Positions 1-19,088 of a stretch of DNA of 64,000 nucleotides are shown here, piece after piece (position 1 is the first letter of the stretch; every line of letters starts with the position of its first letter). The DNA is from Muraenolepis orangiensis. Its lineage: Eukaryota; Chordata; Actinopteri; Gadiformes; Muraenolepididae. Both the position numbers and the translations under genes were made by a program. The notes under the pieces are model-generated. The model was not told the origin of the DNA and made no database searches. It saw only the letters and a program-made list of their open reading frames with translations. The stretch lies in contig CM051019.1 of the NCBI GenBank assembly GCA_027704905.1, positions 17,299,272 to 17,363,271 on the forward strand, written 5' to 3'.

Positions 1-601
<601 letters not shown>

Positions 602-654
602 CAATGGAGGGAGAGGAAACCTTATATATCCACTCATCAAACCTCCTACTTCCT

Positions 655-1352
655 TGTCCTCCTCTAACACATGATCCTCCTCTGTACCTCCTGCTCCTCC
701 TCTGTACGTCCTCCTCCGTACCTCCTCCTCCTCTGTACGTCCTCCTCCGTACCTCCTCCTCCTCTGTACCTCCTCCTCCTCTGTACCTCCTCCTGCTTCT
801 CCTCCTCCGTACCTCCTCCTCCTCTGTACCTCCTCCTCCATACCTCCTCTTCCTCTGTACCTCCTGCTTCTCCTCCTCCGTACCTCCTGCTCCTCTTCTG
901 TACCTCCTGCTCCTCCTCTGTACCTCCTGCTCCTCCTTCTCTGTATCTCCTGCTCCTGCTCCTCCTCCTCCGTACCTCCTGCTCCTCCTCTGTACCTCCT
1001 GCTCCTCCTCCTCCGTACCTCCTGCTCCTCCTCCTCTGTACCTCCTGCTCCTCCTCCTCCTCTGTACCTCCTCCTCCTCCTCTGTACCTCCTGCTCCTCC
1101 TCCTCTTCTGTACCTCCTGCCTCCTCCTCTGTACCTCCTGCTCCTCCTCCTCTGTACCTCCTGCTCCTCCTCCTCCTCTGTACCTCCTCCTCCTCCTCTG
1201 TACCTCCTGCTCCTCCACCTCTGTACCTCCTGCTCCTCCTCCTCCTCTGTACCTCCTCCTCCTCCTCTGTACCTCCTGATCCTCCTCTGTACCTCCTGAT
1301 CCTCCTCCTCCTCTGTACCTCCTGGTCCTCCTCTGTACCTCCTGCTCCTCCT
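655..1352. repeat. CT-rich minisatellite (CCTCCTGCTCCTCCTCTGTA-type)
   Basis: About 700 bp of degenerate 15-24-bp units built on CTCCT and TGTACCTC. It runs right up to the 3' splice site of the left ephx1 last exon, so it serves as a hugely extended pyrimidine tract. A short remnant of the same array (about 17540-17590) precedes the matching exon of the right copy, so the array predates the duplication and has expanded on the left or been cut on the right. Confidence 0.95.
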
Positions 1353-1363
1353 CTGGTCCCCAG

Positions 1364-1568
1364 GATCCCGGTCTACGTGCCCACTGGCATGGCCTGCTTC
1401 CCCAACGAGCTGATGCACACCACCCGGCTGTGGGTGAAGCAGAAGTACCACCAACTACGCTCCTTTTCCATCATGGCCCGCGGGGGACACTTTGCCGCCA
1501 TGGAGGAACCACAGCTGATGGCCCAGGACCTCCTGAGCTTCATCAGGACCCTGGAGGACCAGAAATAA
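1364..1568 (+). CDS. ephx1: Microsomal epoxide hydrolase, last coding exon of a left-hand copy
   Basis: This exon encodes the C-terminal 68 residues of an EPHX1-type epoxide hydrolase and ends in TAA. It contains the acid residue of the charge-relay pair (FPNELMH, Glu equivalent to 404) and the catalytic histidine in RGGHFAA (equivalent to 431). A CAG acceptor precedes it in the same phase as the last exon of the complete gene at 17598-17802. The two exons differ at only four bases, all changing amino acids. No upstream exon is visible within the 1.36 kb to the left, so the rest of this copy is either outside the window or absent. Seen: exon, splice site, stop. Inferred: a recent tandem duplication. 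Whether this copy is a working gene cannot be judged here. Confidence 0.85.
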
Positions 1569-1890
1569 TGAGAGAGAGAGATGAAGGAGAGAGAGAACCC
1601 TTGCTTTTGGGTCAGAAGTCATAAGGGTTCAAATTCCGGTTATTCACCAAGTTATGCTCACATTTAGAATTAGGTTCCAGATTATTAATTGTATTACTAC
1701 AATCTATTGATCAAAAGTATTGAGCTGTTATCTATAATAATTTAACTAGAATGGAGTGAATCCTGAGCTTGTTTCAGTAATAACACACAGTACGCAAATG
1801 TTTTTACAAAAATCTTTAGAAGCATTTAAAGTGCCAGTAGTGCAGCAGCATCATGAATACAGTGCAGTACAGTGCAGTAACTGTGATGAG

Positions 1891-2250
1891 TCCTACTGTG
1901 TTATAGCGGAACCTCTGATCCATCAGTCCTACTGTGTTATAGTAGAACCTCTGATCCATCAGTCCTACTGTGTTATAGTAGAACCTCTGATCCAGCAGTC
2001 CTACTGTGTTATAGTAGAACCTCTGATCCAGCAGTCCTACTGTGTTATAGTAGAACCTCTGATCCATCAGTCCTACTGTGTTATAGTAGAACCTCTGATC
2101 CAGCAGTCCTACTGTGTTATAGCGGAACCTCTGATCCAGCAGTCCTACTGTGTTATAGTAGAACCTCTGATCCAGCAGTCCTACTGTGTTATAGTAGAAC
2201 CTCTGATCCAGCAGTCCTACTGTGTTATAGTAGAACCTCTGATCCAGCAG
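1891..2250. repeat. 36-bp minisatellite, 10 units (left copy)
   Basis: Ten exact-length 36-bp units containing TGTGTTATAGTAGAACCTCT. The same family, followed by the same unique 95-bp tail (to 2345), recurs at 20770-21328 inside tcf23 intron 1. This links the two places as halves of a duplicated block. Confidence 0.97.
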
Positions 2251-2345
2251 TACAGAGCCTAGGCCGGAAACCAGAAACTACAAGAGACGGAGTAATGCTT
2301 TGTTTCCTGTTTTGTTAGAGATATTCTTAGTGTGTATTTCTACAG

Positions 2346-2412
2346 ACCCCCTGAGGAGAAGAAGAAAGATGCTTCTGATTGTTTTGACATTTTTTATAAT
2401 CGAGCGACTTAA
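2346..2412 (+). CDS. Possible terminal exon of an unidentified gene
   Basis: A pyrimidine-rich stretch ending TTTCTACAG is followed by an open segment (PPEEKKKDASDCFD...) that stops at TAA. About 110 bp later comes an AATAAA signal (near 2530). This looks like a last exon plus a short 3' UTR, but I cannot name the gene and no partner exon is visible. The matching position in the right-hand duplicate (after 21328) does not continue the frame. It may be chance. Confidence 0.2.
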
Positions 2413-2949
2413 ACAGTTTGTGTCCTGTATTGGTTTATATTTAAGTAGTGGTGGCCAGTGACCTGGCTGTGGTCATGTGACAAGACCATTGGAGGCCGAC
2501 TTAAAAAAAAAAAAATTCATATTCAATAAACGTTTGACTTCAGAAGTGTGTTGTTTCCGAGACAGCAGTTCTGTGTGTGGTGGGTGTTGGGAGACCGCCC
2601 CCTGGTGGTCATAAATGATCATAATCTGCCCTTCCATATTTTAGTATATCAGCATGGGTTGTGGAATGTAATCCTATTAATATCATTAATGTTGTCATCT
2701 TGAACACCAACTTCAATAACTTAATCCCCCAATCTAAAGAAGTAAAAAGGGAGTTGAGTGACGTGTCGATGGGATGGGGGTGGGATTCGACCACTTAGGA
2801 CACGAGTTGAGGACTCATGAATATTCATGTGTGTGTAAACATTCGGAACTACGTCGCAGGGCCAGACAAGGTTTTGGTACCACCCAAGGTGGCAAAATCT
2901 AGTTGCATTTTTTGGAAAAGGTGTCCATAGATTATATTTTGGTATGATA

Positions 2950-3312
2950 ACCTTTTGTAAGTGGTAGCTTTGTTATCAGTTATCAGCACATGAAGTTAAC
3001 CACCCCTACAATAAATTGTCTTGCTGATGCAGATCCGAATTTAGGCTAATTTCCAGGACCTTTACTCATGTTTTATGAGGACTTGTTTAGTTTAGTTGAT
3101 CAGTTGTTAGTCTGTCTGATAAATACAGCTCACTGGGGCTGTGTGTCAACAACATTCATTTTCCCACAATTTTCGCCTAAACAATAGTTTTTATTTGAGC
3201 ATTGTGACATATAGGAACATCAATGACACGCACAAATAACAAAAACTGAAATACTCACAGGACTGTAATGATTCAGGAAATGTATAATGTTCCCATATCA
3301 TCCCACCATGAG
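2950..3312 (+). repeat. Left inverted repeat of a decayed element
   Basis: This stretch reads as the reverse complement of about 7740-8118, with small indels. Shared landmarks in the same order include GTAAGTGGTAGC, CAGTTATCAGCACATGAAGT, TTTAGGCTAATTT, CATTGTGACAT, and CTCACAGGACTGTAATGATT. By eye the identity is about 80 percent. The pair encloses the nuclease-like pseudogene. Confidence 0.8.
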
Positions 3313-3543
3313 GGGTGATTGTGGGCCAGGTTCCAGGACAGTTTGGTGCTGGGGTCCCCGCATCCAGTCTAATGTCAGCATAACTGTAGCCGTAAGATCA
3401 AAGCTATAACCATCCTCACTATTGCTTATCCATTTCAGTGAGGAACCCAAATCAAGTCAAGAAATGACCTATACTATTTCATGCTATTTCAGCAAGATGG
3501 TGAACATTTTTTTATTGGATTTATTGTAAGCATACCTTTGTCA

Positions 3544-6500
3544 TCAGTTTTCCATCCATGCCCATTTGGGTCTGGTATGTCTGGCTGTCTCTCCGGGCAG
3601 TGCCTCCAGACTGCTGCATGGTAATTGGCTTGCTGTGTATGCAGCTGTGAGCAGTCCTTTCAATGTACTGCTGGACTCTACGTCACCCTTTATGGTGCAA
3701 AACAGCAGGTCGTCGAAGATCATTGACATCACATACGCTGGACAAGGGTGCACACATCCTGCAGACAGATGATTCCATGTTTGTGTAAAGTTCCTCCTGA
3801 TAAATCCCAAGATGTTCCCAGTGATTTGAAGAACTCTTGGAATGTCCTGTGAACTTCCTTTGAGAAGTTTAAGGGCACTGAGTTTTCCTCATCCCGCAAA
3901 GGCACTTACGCTATTGCAAATTGTGAAGACACACGATATTTGATTGGCCATTTGTAACAAGTACATAGGAATGCTGTACAAAGGCATGTACACCTACAAG
4001 AGCATCGCATAGGTCATCTCCATGGAGCTCAACAGTATCCGATGCAAAGAATCATGACATCTGTATCCTCACTCACAATAACTGAGGTTTGATAGCCATT
4101 CTGGCTGGCATGATTTGCATGTAGGAGCATACAGGTATCAAGCTCCTCATGGGAAGATTTCAGCTCTTCAATAACATTCCAATCTTTTTTGTTGAGACAA
4201 AAGCATGTCTCTCCACAGGTTGCATAGCTGATAGCTGCTTGTCCTGAAGCTTTACCCGGTTCTCTGGAAGCTTCCACTGGTCCACGATGAATGTAATCAG
4301 GGCAGTTTTGCTCTCTTCATTACTTAACAGCTTTCTCTACTGCACAACATTGTGTCCCAGAACAATGTTCTTCCATTGAGTGCTACTTGCTGAACCACGA
4401 CTGCATCTCTCAGCATTCTTCATTGATGTATTCCAGTACACATCAAAGACCACATCTATTTGTCCTTCATGCAACGCAAGCTTCAGCACAGATCTGTCAA
4501 TCTCTCCAAAAGTCTTGCCATCACCTTTCAGTTTGTGAACAAGGCTCATTCTATCAATGATGCATGCAGAGTGGTCTCCAATATATTCTACTGCTGATGC
4601 TGACTTCTCTTAAAAAAACCTCGAGATTTGAAAGTGACCAAGGCAGTGGACAAAGTGGATGAGCCAGGACATCTTTAATGTGCAGATCTCTACTTTGCGA
4701 AAGCAATGATCATATGCCCAAAACAGATAGAAACTATTTATATCTGCTTTCAAGACCAGCTCCTTGTTTTATGTTTAGTTTCCTCTATCTATCTTTGTGA
4801 TGCTTGCGAATGTCTTTAGATTATGTTATTTAATTTTGGAACTTGGTTGCTGGTGACTGTTCACTTCTGAACGTCTGATATGCTTTCTCTCTAGTCTGGT
4901 GAGCTTGCAGCAGATCACTGGCTATGTCTGGTGAGACAGCAATTCCTGTGGAAAGACTGATGATATCTGACGGATCTGGACCCAGAGGGGTTACCCAGCC
5001 TCTCTCCATCATCTCTATAAAGGCATTTACATCTGCCCTACCCTGCTCTATCCTGGGCGTCTGTCTATCGTGATGACTGAAACACTCTGTAGACTTGTTG
5101 CATGTCATGTTCCTGAGCTGCCTCAGATACTGACTTCTGTTTTCTTGAGTGAGATAGTATCGGGTGATGGCTCCAGATTTCAGGCTGAAACCCTTGGTTC
5201 CTCTGGCAGTCTGGGTGTCCTTGTTTACTCAATCGTCTGGTCAATCGCCTGGTCAACCGGAATCTTTCAAAAGGGATTGTTCCTGCCAAGCTGGTCTTTA
5301 AAACCACTCTCTACAAAGTATGCGTGAACAGCAGGATGATCAACCTCCTGGGAAGACATTTGTGCATAGTAGAATGGGAGATATCTAGCATAGTTCAGCT
5401 TATCAAATGCAAAACACCATTGAATTATTGCTCTAATTGCTGCAAGATGCATCATCCACTTTCCCTCTCTTGATGCTAGAATTAGACATAGCAGAATCTC
5501 AACCATGTCCACATAAGACATCCCAAAAGGCAGACAGGGGGCCGCTGTCTTTTCAAAGGTAGCTGAGGTACTCATTGAATCATGTTAGAATACACAGACA
5601 TTAATCATGATCAAGGGTTACCTCAAATCTTGTCTGTGATACTTCTTCACACAAGTTGTTGACTGCTTGCAGAGTTGTTTCCAAGTGAATCACATCTTCC
5701 TCATGATTCTCCTCTAACCAAGGGTGGAAACCTTCCCATGCTAGTCTTAAGATTGTCAGGGTGTAGTGTTGGTAGGACCCAGAACACAGACCAAAGACAC
5801 AGGGAAGCGGTAACGTGAGGCTTTATTGCGTAAGCACCATAGTAGAACGGTCGGGGACAGGCGAGGGGTCTGGATACCGGGAGGTCGATCAGCGGAGTAG
5901 CGACAGGTAGGAGACAGGCGCATGGTCCGGGACGGGGGAGGGGTCTGGATACCGGGAGGTCGATCAGCGGAGTAGCGACAGGTAGGAGACAGGCGCATGG
6001 TCCGGGACGGGGGAGGGGTCTGGATACCGGGAGGTCCAAGTAGCGACAGGTAGTAGACAGGTAAGTATAATGACCGGAGGGCTGGAACCGTGTCATCCAG
6101 GGAGAACGACGTACGATCTAGCAAAGGGGTAAAGGGACGCCAGGGTATACATACACCCAGGTGCGGTGATTATGTTAATCAGCATTAGCCGACAGGTGCG
6201 TGGGTGCGCCACCAAAGCCCGCGCCTTGGCCATGCCCCCTGTCAAACACTGTAACCGTGACAAAGAAAGCCTCATAGAGCACCTTGTGCCGCCGCACTGC
6301 TCGATTATACTTGTGACCGTCAATAACCCCTGAGACTGAGCCATCAGCTATCACTCCTGCTTCTACACAAAGGTCTCTTAGACCAGCATCTGCAAACCAT
6401 TTTCCAATCGTCGCCATGAAGGTACATGTGGTAGTGAAGACCCCCATTTTAAGGATCATGTCCTTGAATAGCTCCTGGTGTTTCCAAGTAATTTCAACAG

Positions 6501-7667
6501 CTTTGGCATACAATGCCTGGTCATAAACAACAACAATGTTGAGCTGCAGAGACTTCCTTATCGACTGGTGAAGTACCTCATGTACTGTTGATTGCTGTTT
6601 TGCAGGAGCATTGATTGTAGGCAGATAGCCTACATTGTCTTCTTGTACACTTGTACAAGAAGGTGAGGATGTAGAACCCAGTCCAGCTACAAACATCTTT
6701 GTTGGTCAAATGAGCCATTTTCCACATGTGGTTTCTGTCTGTTGCATGTTGAAGAAAAGTCTGTCCAACTGGAGGATTGTCCTGCATTGTAAATGGGAAG
6801 TTCAGCTTTACTGCGTGATGTCCCTTCACCGCTGATTGTTTCCTCTAGTCTGTCTATATGGTCCCTTGCCAATATTGTGAACAGACCGGGCTTAATGTTT
6901 GGTGGTAGTGGAATGGCATCTTCACTTGCTGCTTGCTTCTCAAGACAGAGAGAGAGCTGTGTCAATTTCTTCTACCTGAGAATATGAAATACTATGGCCA
7001 AGTCTGTTCAGTATCTGTATCAGTTCCACGTTTCCAGGAAGTGACTTGACAGCAAAGGGCAGCACAACATGTTTTGTAGGCTTGACTCAGGTAGCAGCAT
7101 AAACAAGGTCTTGGCCTTGGTCTTGAATGAAGCTATGAACCTTCGCACTCTTTGGGATTTTCCTGGGTTACTTCCTTCTATGGATCTACCTGTTAGAAGT
7201 GTCTGGAGTAACTACACCAGAGATGTTGGCGCACTGTTCATCTTCTCAAGATCAGATGCATGTGGTGGCCATGCTTGAGTCATATCTTGGTTCCGTATAC
7301 AAGCTCTAATCTTCCTCTTGTGATATGTCTTTGTCACTGCTTGATTTGTACATCCTTAGTTCCTCTGAGTTTGTAGCAAATGTTAACAAGCTCATCCATT
7401 GTCAAATTGTCTGGGTATACCAACAGTTTTCCATTTCCTGTGATACAATACTGATGGTATGCTACCTTCAGGCAGGTCTTTTGCAAGATCAAGGATGGGG
7501 CTGGAGCCTCTTATTTTATCCTCTCTCAGTAATTTCTTCCATGAATCTATATTTGCAACAAAGACAATCTGACTAGCCTTTTTAAGTTTAGATGACAACT
7601 GTAGAACAATGAATGCTGCTGACACTAGAGCCCATGTGACCTCTATATTCATCAGACCGACTAACAA
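3544..7667 (-). pseudogene. Decayed large nuclease-like ORF of a multicopy teleost element
   Basis: Minus-strand fragments in several frames read in a consistent N-to-C order: 7667-7392, 6965-6687, 6650-6270, 5575-5267, 5265-4830, 4549-4337, 4277-4029 and 3810-3544. Recognisable blocks include FDQALYAKA-type (VVVYDQALYAKAVEI), DAGLRDLCVEAGV, HKYNRAVRRHK, CFAFDKLNYARYLPFYYAQM, IDVVFDVYWN, SSHEELDTCMLLHA and VIVSEDTDVMIL. I remember such blocks together in long, repeated, uncharacterised proteins of fish and cnidarians. The last two resemble acidic motifs of PIN/XPG-like nucleases (inference). Frameshifts and stops break every block, so it is not functional. A separate insertion splits it at about 5755-6262. 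Confidence 0.6.
5755..6262. mobile_element. Non-autonomous insertion with a 75-bp tandem repeat
   Basis: This GC-richer block interrupts the nuclease-like pseudogene between its AGLRDLC and DKLNYARYLP parts. The ends form an imperfect inverted repeat (GTCAGGGTGTAGTGTT against the complement of AACACTGTAACCGTGAC). Inside, a 75-bp unit (GATCAGCGGAGTAGCGACAG) repeats about 2.6 times at 5865-6060. No coding capacity is evident and I saw no clear target duplication. Confidence 0.5.
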
Positions 7668-7739
7668 CTACAATTTGTCACCTTGGGTGGTACCACTTTG
7701 TGAACATTGAGTCCCGGGCCCATGTTCATGGTGCTCATG

Positions 7740-8264
<525 letters not shown>

Positions 8265-8274
8265 CCTGCCCGGC

Positions 8275-8471
8275 GGCTATGGGACACTAACGCAGGTAAA
8301 TAAGTACATAACACGTATAACACACGGTTAAGTGTCCGTGTGGCACTCGGACCGTAACTTAGCCTGTGAACGGTCGGTGGACTTCTGGACTTCTGGACGT
8401 TGACTATCAAACATAATCCGTGTCCACAAGTTAGTAAAAATCCCAGTTTTACCGGTGGACTCGAATACAAA
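8275..8471 (+). other. ephx1: Candidate 5' non-coding exon of ephx1
   Basis: A CpG-containing, non-repetitive stretch ends at AAA followed by GTAAGTCG, a strong splice donor. It is in the right direction to join the first coding exon acceptor near 11448. Only the donor and composition support this; a TSS cannot be seen. Confidence 0.2.
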
Positions 8472-8803
8472 GTAAGTCGATGTATTTTATATTAAATCGA
8501 TAGTGTAACGTGGCTTTTTAACGTGTGGTTCTGCACTAAATATGTCCTGGTGGAGGTGAGTTCTGCAGTTTACTGGAGCAGGGGTATTCGATTCGATTCG
8601 ATTCGAATCGATTCAAATGTATTGTCATTGCACAGCACAAGCACAGAACAGCGAAAATAATTTGGCATCTAACCAGAGTGCAAATGTTGCAGTAAAGTGC
8701 ATGGTAATATATAATGTACAGTTGTTGAATAACAGTCTAATAAAGAACTACTACTAAAAACATACAATAACTTAGAGTAGGTATGAGATATGTGCAGAAT
8801 TAT

Positions 8804-8806
<3 letters not shown>

Positions 8807-8856
<50 letters not shown>
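8807..8856. repeat. (TA)n microsatellite
   Basis: Pure TA run inside the LINE tail. Confidence 0.97.
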
Positions 8857-8860
<4 letters not shown>

Positions 8861-8997
8861 AGGTAAGTAGGTAAGTATTATACAAGTATAAACAGGTAGT
8901 GACCAGAGGTGTGCAGTTGTATCAAAAAGATAAATATATATACATGTATATACAGCAGGTAGTGAACAGGGGTGTGTAGTTACATCAGCAGTTGAAG

Positions 8998-9000
<3 letters not shown>

Positions 9001-9050
<50 letters not shown>
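9001..9050. repeat. (TA)n microsatellite
   Basis: Second pure TA run in the same LINE tail. Confidence 0.97.
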
Positions 9051-9053
<3 letters not shown>

Positions 9054-9130
9054 TGTAAGTACAGTAAAAATGTACATGACTATCATACAGGTATGTAAAC
9101 AGTAAATATGTCAACTATACATACATATAT

Positions 9131-10597
9131 GGATGATGGTGTTGAATGCTTAGCTGACCCCTTATTGTTAGTAGTCTCCTAGTTTTCCCCACTGCATTGC
9201 GAGGAAAAAAACAACATGTTGACCACCGACATTCATGCCTTTAAGGGATGCTTTAAGGGATGCCTTTAAGGGATGCCTTTAAGGGAGGTCTTTGGTCGTT
9301 CAGTCGACCCGTTTTCGGTATTTACAGAAAAACATGAAGACAAACATAAGACACCAACTGATTTGCTGTGCCTATTTGTCTCCCAACTGTATTGTAAGAT
9401 AATGCTCCTCGATACAAATATAAGGGTTGTATTATATATTATATTATATTATATTATATATCTATATATAGATATATAATTGTTTTGTGTGGTTGCGTAG
9501 CATGCACAGAAATCGCAGAAGTTGCCGGTGGTGAAAGAAAGAGAAAGTGTAAATAATAATAAAGTAAATAATAATAAACGTCTAACCGGAGCACGCATGT
9601 TAGCAGACATGTTCATGGTTCAATACTCCAGAAACACGTCGTTAAATCTGTTGAACCATTAAATAATTAATATAATGTAATACAATATATAAGTCATGAT
9701 CCCGGACCAAACTCAATATTCGTTGATCCAAAGTTGACCACAGCCGCCCCCTTCCAGATGAGTGGACCAGAGATAAGTAGTTGTATCACAGGCCAAACCA
9801 TTAAGTGGTTCATGTTGATCACCATCATTAACAATATATAGAGATGAAACCAGTCAATATGTAGCTTTTATGTCATGGCGATCTGCCACATAATGTACAT
9901 TTTAAAGAGACTTGATAATTAATTATTGTTCAATGGCAAACAATGAATGTCATGTATGTAACAATGTATTTATAGTTGACAAAGTTAGTACATGGGCTAG
10001 CCTAATGTTCATCTTTCCAATGAAAGAAGACAAACATTAGTATGTCGAACATATAAGCTGAAAATTAGGCTTGTCCATTTACTAACTTTGTAAAATATTA
10101 ATACATTGATAAATACATGACATTAATTAAGTAGCACAATGAGGTTGAACAATAGAAGAGGTCAACTAATAAAGTTCTGCCTCAATGACTCTAAGCCACC
10201 AACCACACCTGAGTTCCACCACTGAATATGTCAGGTTTGCTTGGTGTTCTCCTTTATTCATGTCCATGTTTTAAACAAATAATCTTAAGCATGTGACCAT
10301 AAACCTTCCAGAGAATTAGACAAATACCTCCCAGTAATCCGGCTAAATGTATTCAGATGAACTGTTGACTCTTAGCTCTACAGCACACAACAGACACTTT
10401 GTGTATGCAGTGTATGCAACTACTGAGCTAACTCTCTCTGTTGGTGTACAGTTCTGATGTTTTACTATTTACTAAGAAGAGATACAATTTACTTTATTAA
10501 CCCAACACTGGACATTAGGGAGCATTGGCTAGTAATTACTATTTAGTCATTTAGACATAAGACATGAGACAGAAGCTGTATCCAAGCGACTCCATGT
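9131..10597. other. Unassigned AT-rich spacer upstream of ephx1
   Basis: No exon or transposase is recognised. A 19-bp GCCTTTAAGGGAT repeat sits at 9236-9288 and a TATAT patch at 9430-9478. Near 10545-10590 there is a degraded minus-strand trace of the common fish LINE/SINE tail (GTCATTTAG ... TCCAAGCGACT). Confidence 0.4.
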
Positions 10598-11250
10598 CAT
10601 TAAGGAGCAGGTAGGGGTTAGACAGTACAGAGACGGGTCATTAAGGAGCAGGTAGGGGTTAGACAGTACAGAGACGGGTCATTAAGGAGCAGGTAGGGGT
10701 TAGACGGTACAGAGACGGGTCATTAAGGAGCAGGTAGGGGTTAGACAGTACAGAGACGGGTCATTAAGGAGCAGGTAGGGGTTAGACAGTACAGAGACGG
10801 GTCATTAAGGAGCAGGTAGGGGTTAGACTCTAACCCCTACCTGCTCCTTAATGACCCGACTCTGTACTGTCTAACCCCTACCTGCTCCTTAATGACCCGA
10901 CTCTGTACTGTCTAACCCCTACCTGCTCCTTAATGACCCGTCTCTGTACTGTCTAACCCCTACCTGCTCCTTAATGACCCGTCTCTGTACTGTCTAACCG
11001 TTAGACAGTACAGAGACGGGTCATTAAGGAGCAGGTAGGCGTTAGACGGTACAGAGACGGGTCATTAAGGAGCAGGTAGGGGTTAGACAGTACAGAGACG
11101 GGTCATTAAGGAGCAGGTAGGGGTTAGACAGTACAGAGACGGGTCATTAAGGAGCAGGTAGGGGTTAGACAGTACAGAGACGGGTCATTAAGGAGCAGGT
11201 AGGGGTTAGACAGTACAGAGACGGGTCATTAAGGAGCACGTAGGGGTTAG
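10598..11250. repeat. 41-bp minisatellite with an internal inverted block
   Basis: The unit contains CATTAAGGAGCAGGTAGGGG. Units run forward from 10598 to about 10827, are inverted from 10829 to 10998, and run forward again from 11000 to 11250. Both junctions are near-perfect palindromes with one-base centres at 10828 and 10999. A single related unit lies in an rpl7l1 intron at about 51964-52025. Confidence 0.97.
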
Positions 11251-11453
11251 GAGTCATCTTACTGTACAAAGTACAGGACGTCTACAGGCAGACTAAGGAC
11301 ACCTAACCACTACATGAGTGTTTCTCAAACCGTGGGTCGGGGCCCAGCAGTGGGCCATGTAGGGGTGGTTGCTGGGCAGCATTAACCCATATATCCGATT
11401 AATGACAGTTTAAATCCTAGGGTTTTGTGTTTCTTGATATGTGCCCCAGTACC

Positions 11454-17802
<6,349 letters not shown>

Positions 17803-17823
17803 TGAGAGAGAGATGAAGGAGAG

Positions 17824-17934
<111 letters not shown>

Positions 17935-18159
17935 TTCTTTTGGGTCAGAAGTCTTGTAGTTATAACGGTCTGTACAGTCTATTAGCATGTTATAATGTTA
18001 CATGCTACATGAGCTTGCACATATTTTTGTTGTAGTTTTCAACAAGTAGTTTTCAACCAGATGTGTAAATTCTGGTTAATCACCGATGTTATTAATTGCA
18101 TGCAAGTATTAAACTGTAATCTATTGATCAGTAGTATTCAGCTGTAATCTATAATCTAT

Positions 18160-18165
18160 AATAAA
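18160..18165 (+). terminator. ephx1 polyadenylation signal candidate
   Basis: AATAAA 358 bases after the ephx1 stop. The left copy has a mutated AATAAT at the equivalent spot (about 1736). Further AATAAA motifs lie at 18340-18370. Confidence 0.45.
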
Positions 18166-18211
18166 ACTACAAGTCTAACTACAAAGGAATGAATCCTGAG
18201 CTTGTTTCAGG

Positions 18212-18215
<4 letters not shown>

Positions 18216-18249
<34 letters not shown>

Positions 18250-18261
18250 CACACATACTCA

Positions 18262-18293
<32 letters not shown>

Positions 18294-18345
18294 GACATCT
18301 ACACTGAACACACATACACACAAATAGTCATTATGCTGTAATGTT
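18216..18345. repeat. (CA)n-rich tract
   Basis: Interrupted CA and CATA units downstream of ephx1. Confidence 0.9.
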
Positions 18346-18560
18346 CAATAAATCAATAAATGAATCAATAAAGTTAGATGCAATTTTGTATCTCAGGATA
18401 CAAACTGATCAATGGATTAAACACACAGAATTTGGCTGATAAATTGACACACTAACAAATACACACAGATGTTCACACACACACACATGGATAACCCCCC
18501 CCCCCGCCCCCCATCAGTGTCCCAACTCCCTCCTCCCAGACAGACTGGTTTTACCCCCTG

Positions 18561-18718
<158 letters not shown>

Positions 18719-19088
18719 GCCAGGGGAGGATTTGGATGAGCAGACGGGAGATAAGGACCACTGTACGTTCCCCACATTACCTCACCCGATAAGGAGAGAG
18801 AGAGGGGGGGGAGAGACATAGAGCATCAGAAAGGGAGGAGAGATAGGACTCGAGGATCTAAGTTACATGTGGTGATGAGGATAGAGACCCAACTCCCTGT
18901 GGACCAGGAGGAACAAGCAGGCACTAGAACCCTACCGTTGGAACCAGAACCAGTTACAGAACCGGAACCACCACCAGAAGTGATCCATCACAACGGTGGT
19001 TCTGGAGACAGAACCAATTCAGGACCGACCCAGGGCCAGCCAGAGCAGACCTGTGAAGCGGTTCCTCAGCTGGTTCCCGGTGGGCTCC

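Larger units (their letters stand above)
8580..9130 (-). mobile_element. L2/CR1-type LINE 3' UTR remnant
   Basis: Reverse-oriented 3' tail: a TCGAA/ATTCG oligomer, then TGTATTGTCATTGCACAGCA and AACCAGAGTGCAAATG. The end (GTACAGTAAAAATGTACATG) matches 52535-52555. The same tail closes the LINE at 54912-56310 on the plus strand. Two (TA)n runs (8807-8856 and 9001-9050) have expanded inside it. Confidence 0.75.
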
